A stretch of DNA of 41,506 bases from Lachnospiraceae bacterium (GTDB taxonomy: Bacteria > Bacillota > Clostridia > Lachnospirales > Lachnospiraceae): contig JALEPU010000158.1 in the NCBI GenBank assembly GCA_022766905.1, positions 1 through 41,506 on the forward strand, written 5' to 3'. The translations under genes and the position numbers were made by a program. Shown here piece by piece: positions 41,380 through 41,506 of the stretch; position 1 is the stretch's first letter; each line of letters starts with the position of its first letter. Under the pieces are notes generated by a model. That model ran no database searches. It worked only from the letters and a program-made list of their open reading frames with translations, and was not told the DNA's origin.

Positions 41380-41506
41380 GGTGTAAATCGGCAGTGTTGA
41401 AAGGATGCTTCTTCGCTTGCCGGTTTTTGTTGAATCTGAAGTCAGAAAAGCATTCAGTTCGTTTGCTCTGTCAACATGATATATCCATTAATGGGGAGGC
41501 ACAGTT

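Noticed and set aside
1-41506. CRISPR arrays, tRNA or rRNA genes, integrases and complete insertion sequences
   Set aside because: No regularly spaced repeats, tRNA-like cloverleaf, rRNA stretch, transposase or recombinase was found.

Overview
The window looks like the chromosome of a low-GC anaerobic Firmicute, most likely a gut Lachnospiraceae (Blautia, Dorea or Mediterraneibacter type). The reasons are the AT-rich codon use, the strong AGGAGG-type ribosome binding sites, the mix of c-di-GMP and AraC regulators, and an oxygen-sensitive indolepyruvate:ferredoxin oxidoreductase. The genus is an inference. No tRNA, rRNA, CRISPR array or complete insertion sequence was seen.

Region 1 (1-8.99 kb) is regulatory and surface genes. 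It holds the 5' part of a secreted Lys/Glu-rich surface protein, an AraC regulator whose HTH + GyrI-like unit is duplicated in tandem, a REC-GGDEF-EAL-REC-GGDEF c-di-GMP protein, a decayed hybrid histidine kinase, and a divergent HTH protein with a large uncharacterised C-terminal part.

Region 2 (9.0-27.05 kb) is the most interesting. One minus-strand operon of about 18 kb with gaps of 0-27 bp runs from a good promoter at about 27.04 kb. Its genes, in transcription order, are: a membrane-anchored von Willebrand A protein; a 1178-aa tubulin-like GTPase; a 643-aa two-TM protein; a 1390-aa membrane protein ending in a LIM-like zinc finger and a HEMTH (DA1-like) metallopeptidase; an FtsK/SpoIIIE-type ATPase; a 93-residue helical protein; a 98-residue helical protein carrying a GLGPH motif; an LHH-type nuclease domain in the +1 frame of that protein, joined at a CCC TGA site; a second GLGPH protein; and a membrane-anchored transglutaminase-like protein. 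FtsK-type ATPase plus ~100-residue helical proteins plus a helical-domain/nuclease toxin is the logic of type VII (ESX/WXG100) secretion. However, no EssA/EssB/EsaA/EsaB-like component is visible, and the tubulin, vWA and LIM-peptidase parts are not part of any standard type VII machine. I infer a divergent, probably undescribed type VII-like export system.

Region 3 (27.1-31.0 kb) is uptake and amino-sugar metabolism: nagA, whose stop codon lies in the loop of its own terminator, a sodium:solute symporter, and a divergent TIM-barrel amidohydrolase.

Region 4 (31.0-37.4 kb) is an aromatic amino-acid fermentation operon: a TrpR-like (YerC/YecD) regulator, iorA, iorB, a phenylacetate-CoA ligase and a double-ACT protein, with a divergent acyl-CoA ligase.

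Region 5 (37.4-41.5 kb) is patchy: ROK and EamA gene fragments, an SPL-like radical SAM protein, a one-TM small protein, a lipoprotein whose 3' end looks rearranged, and an unassigned ORF at the right edge.
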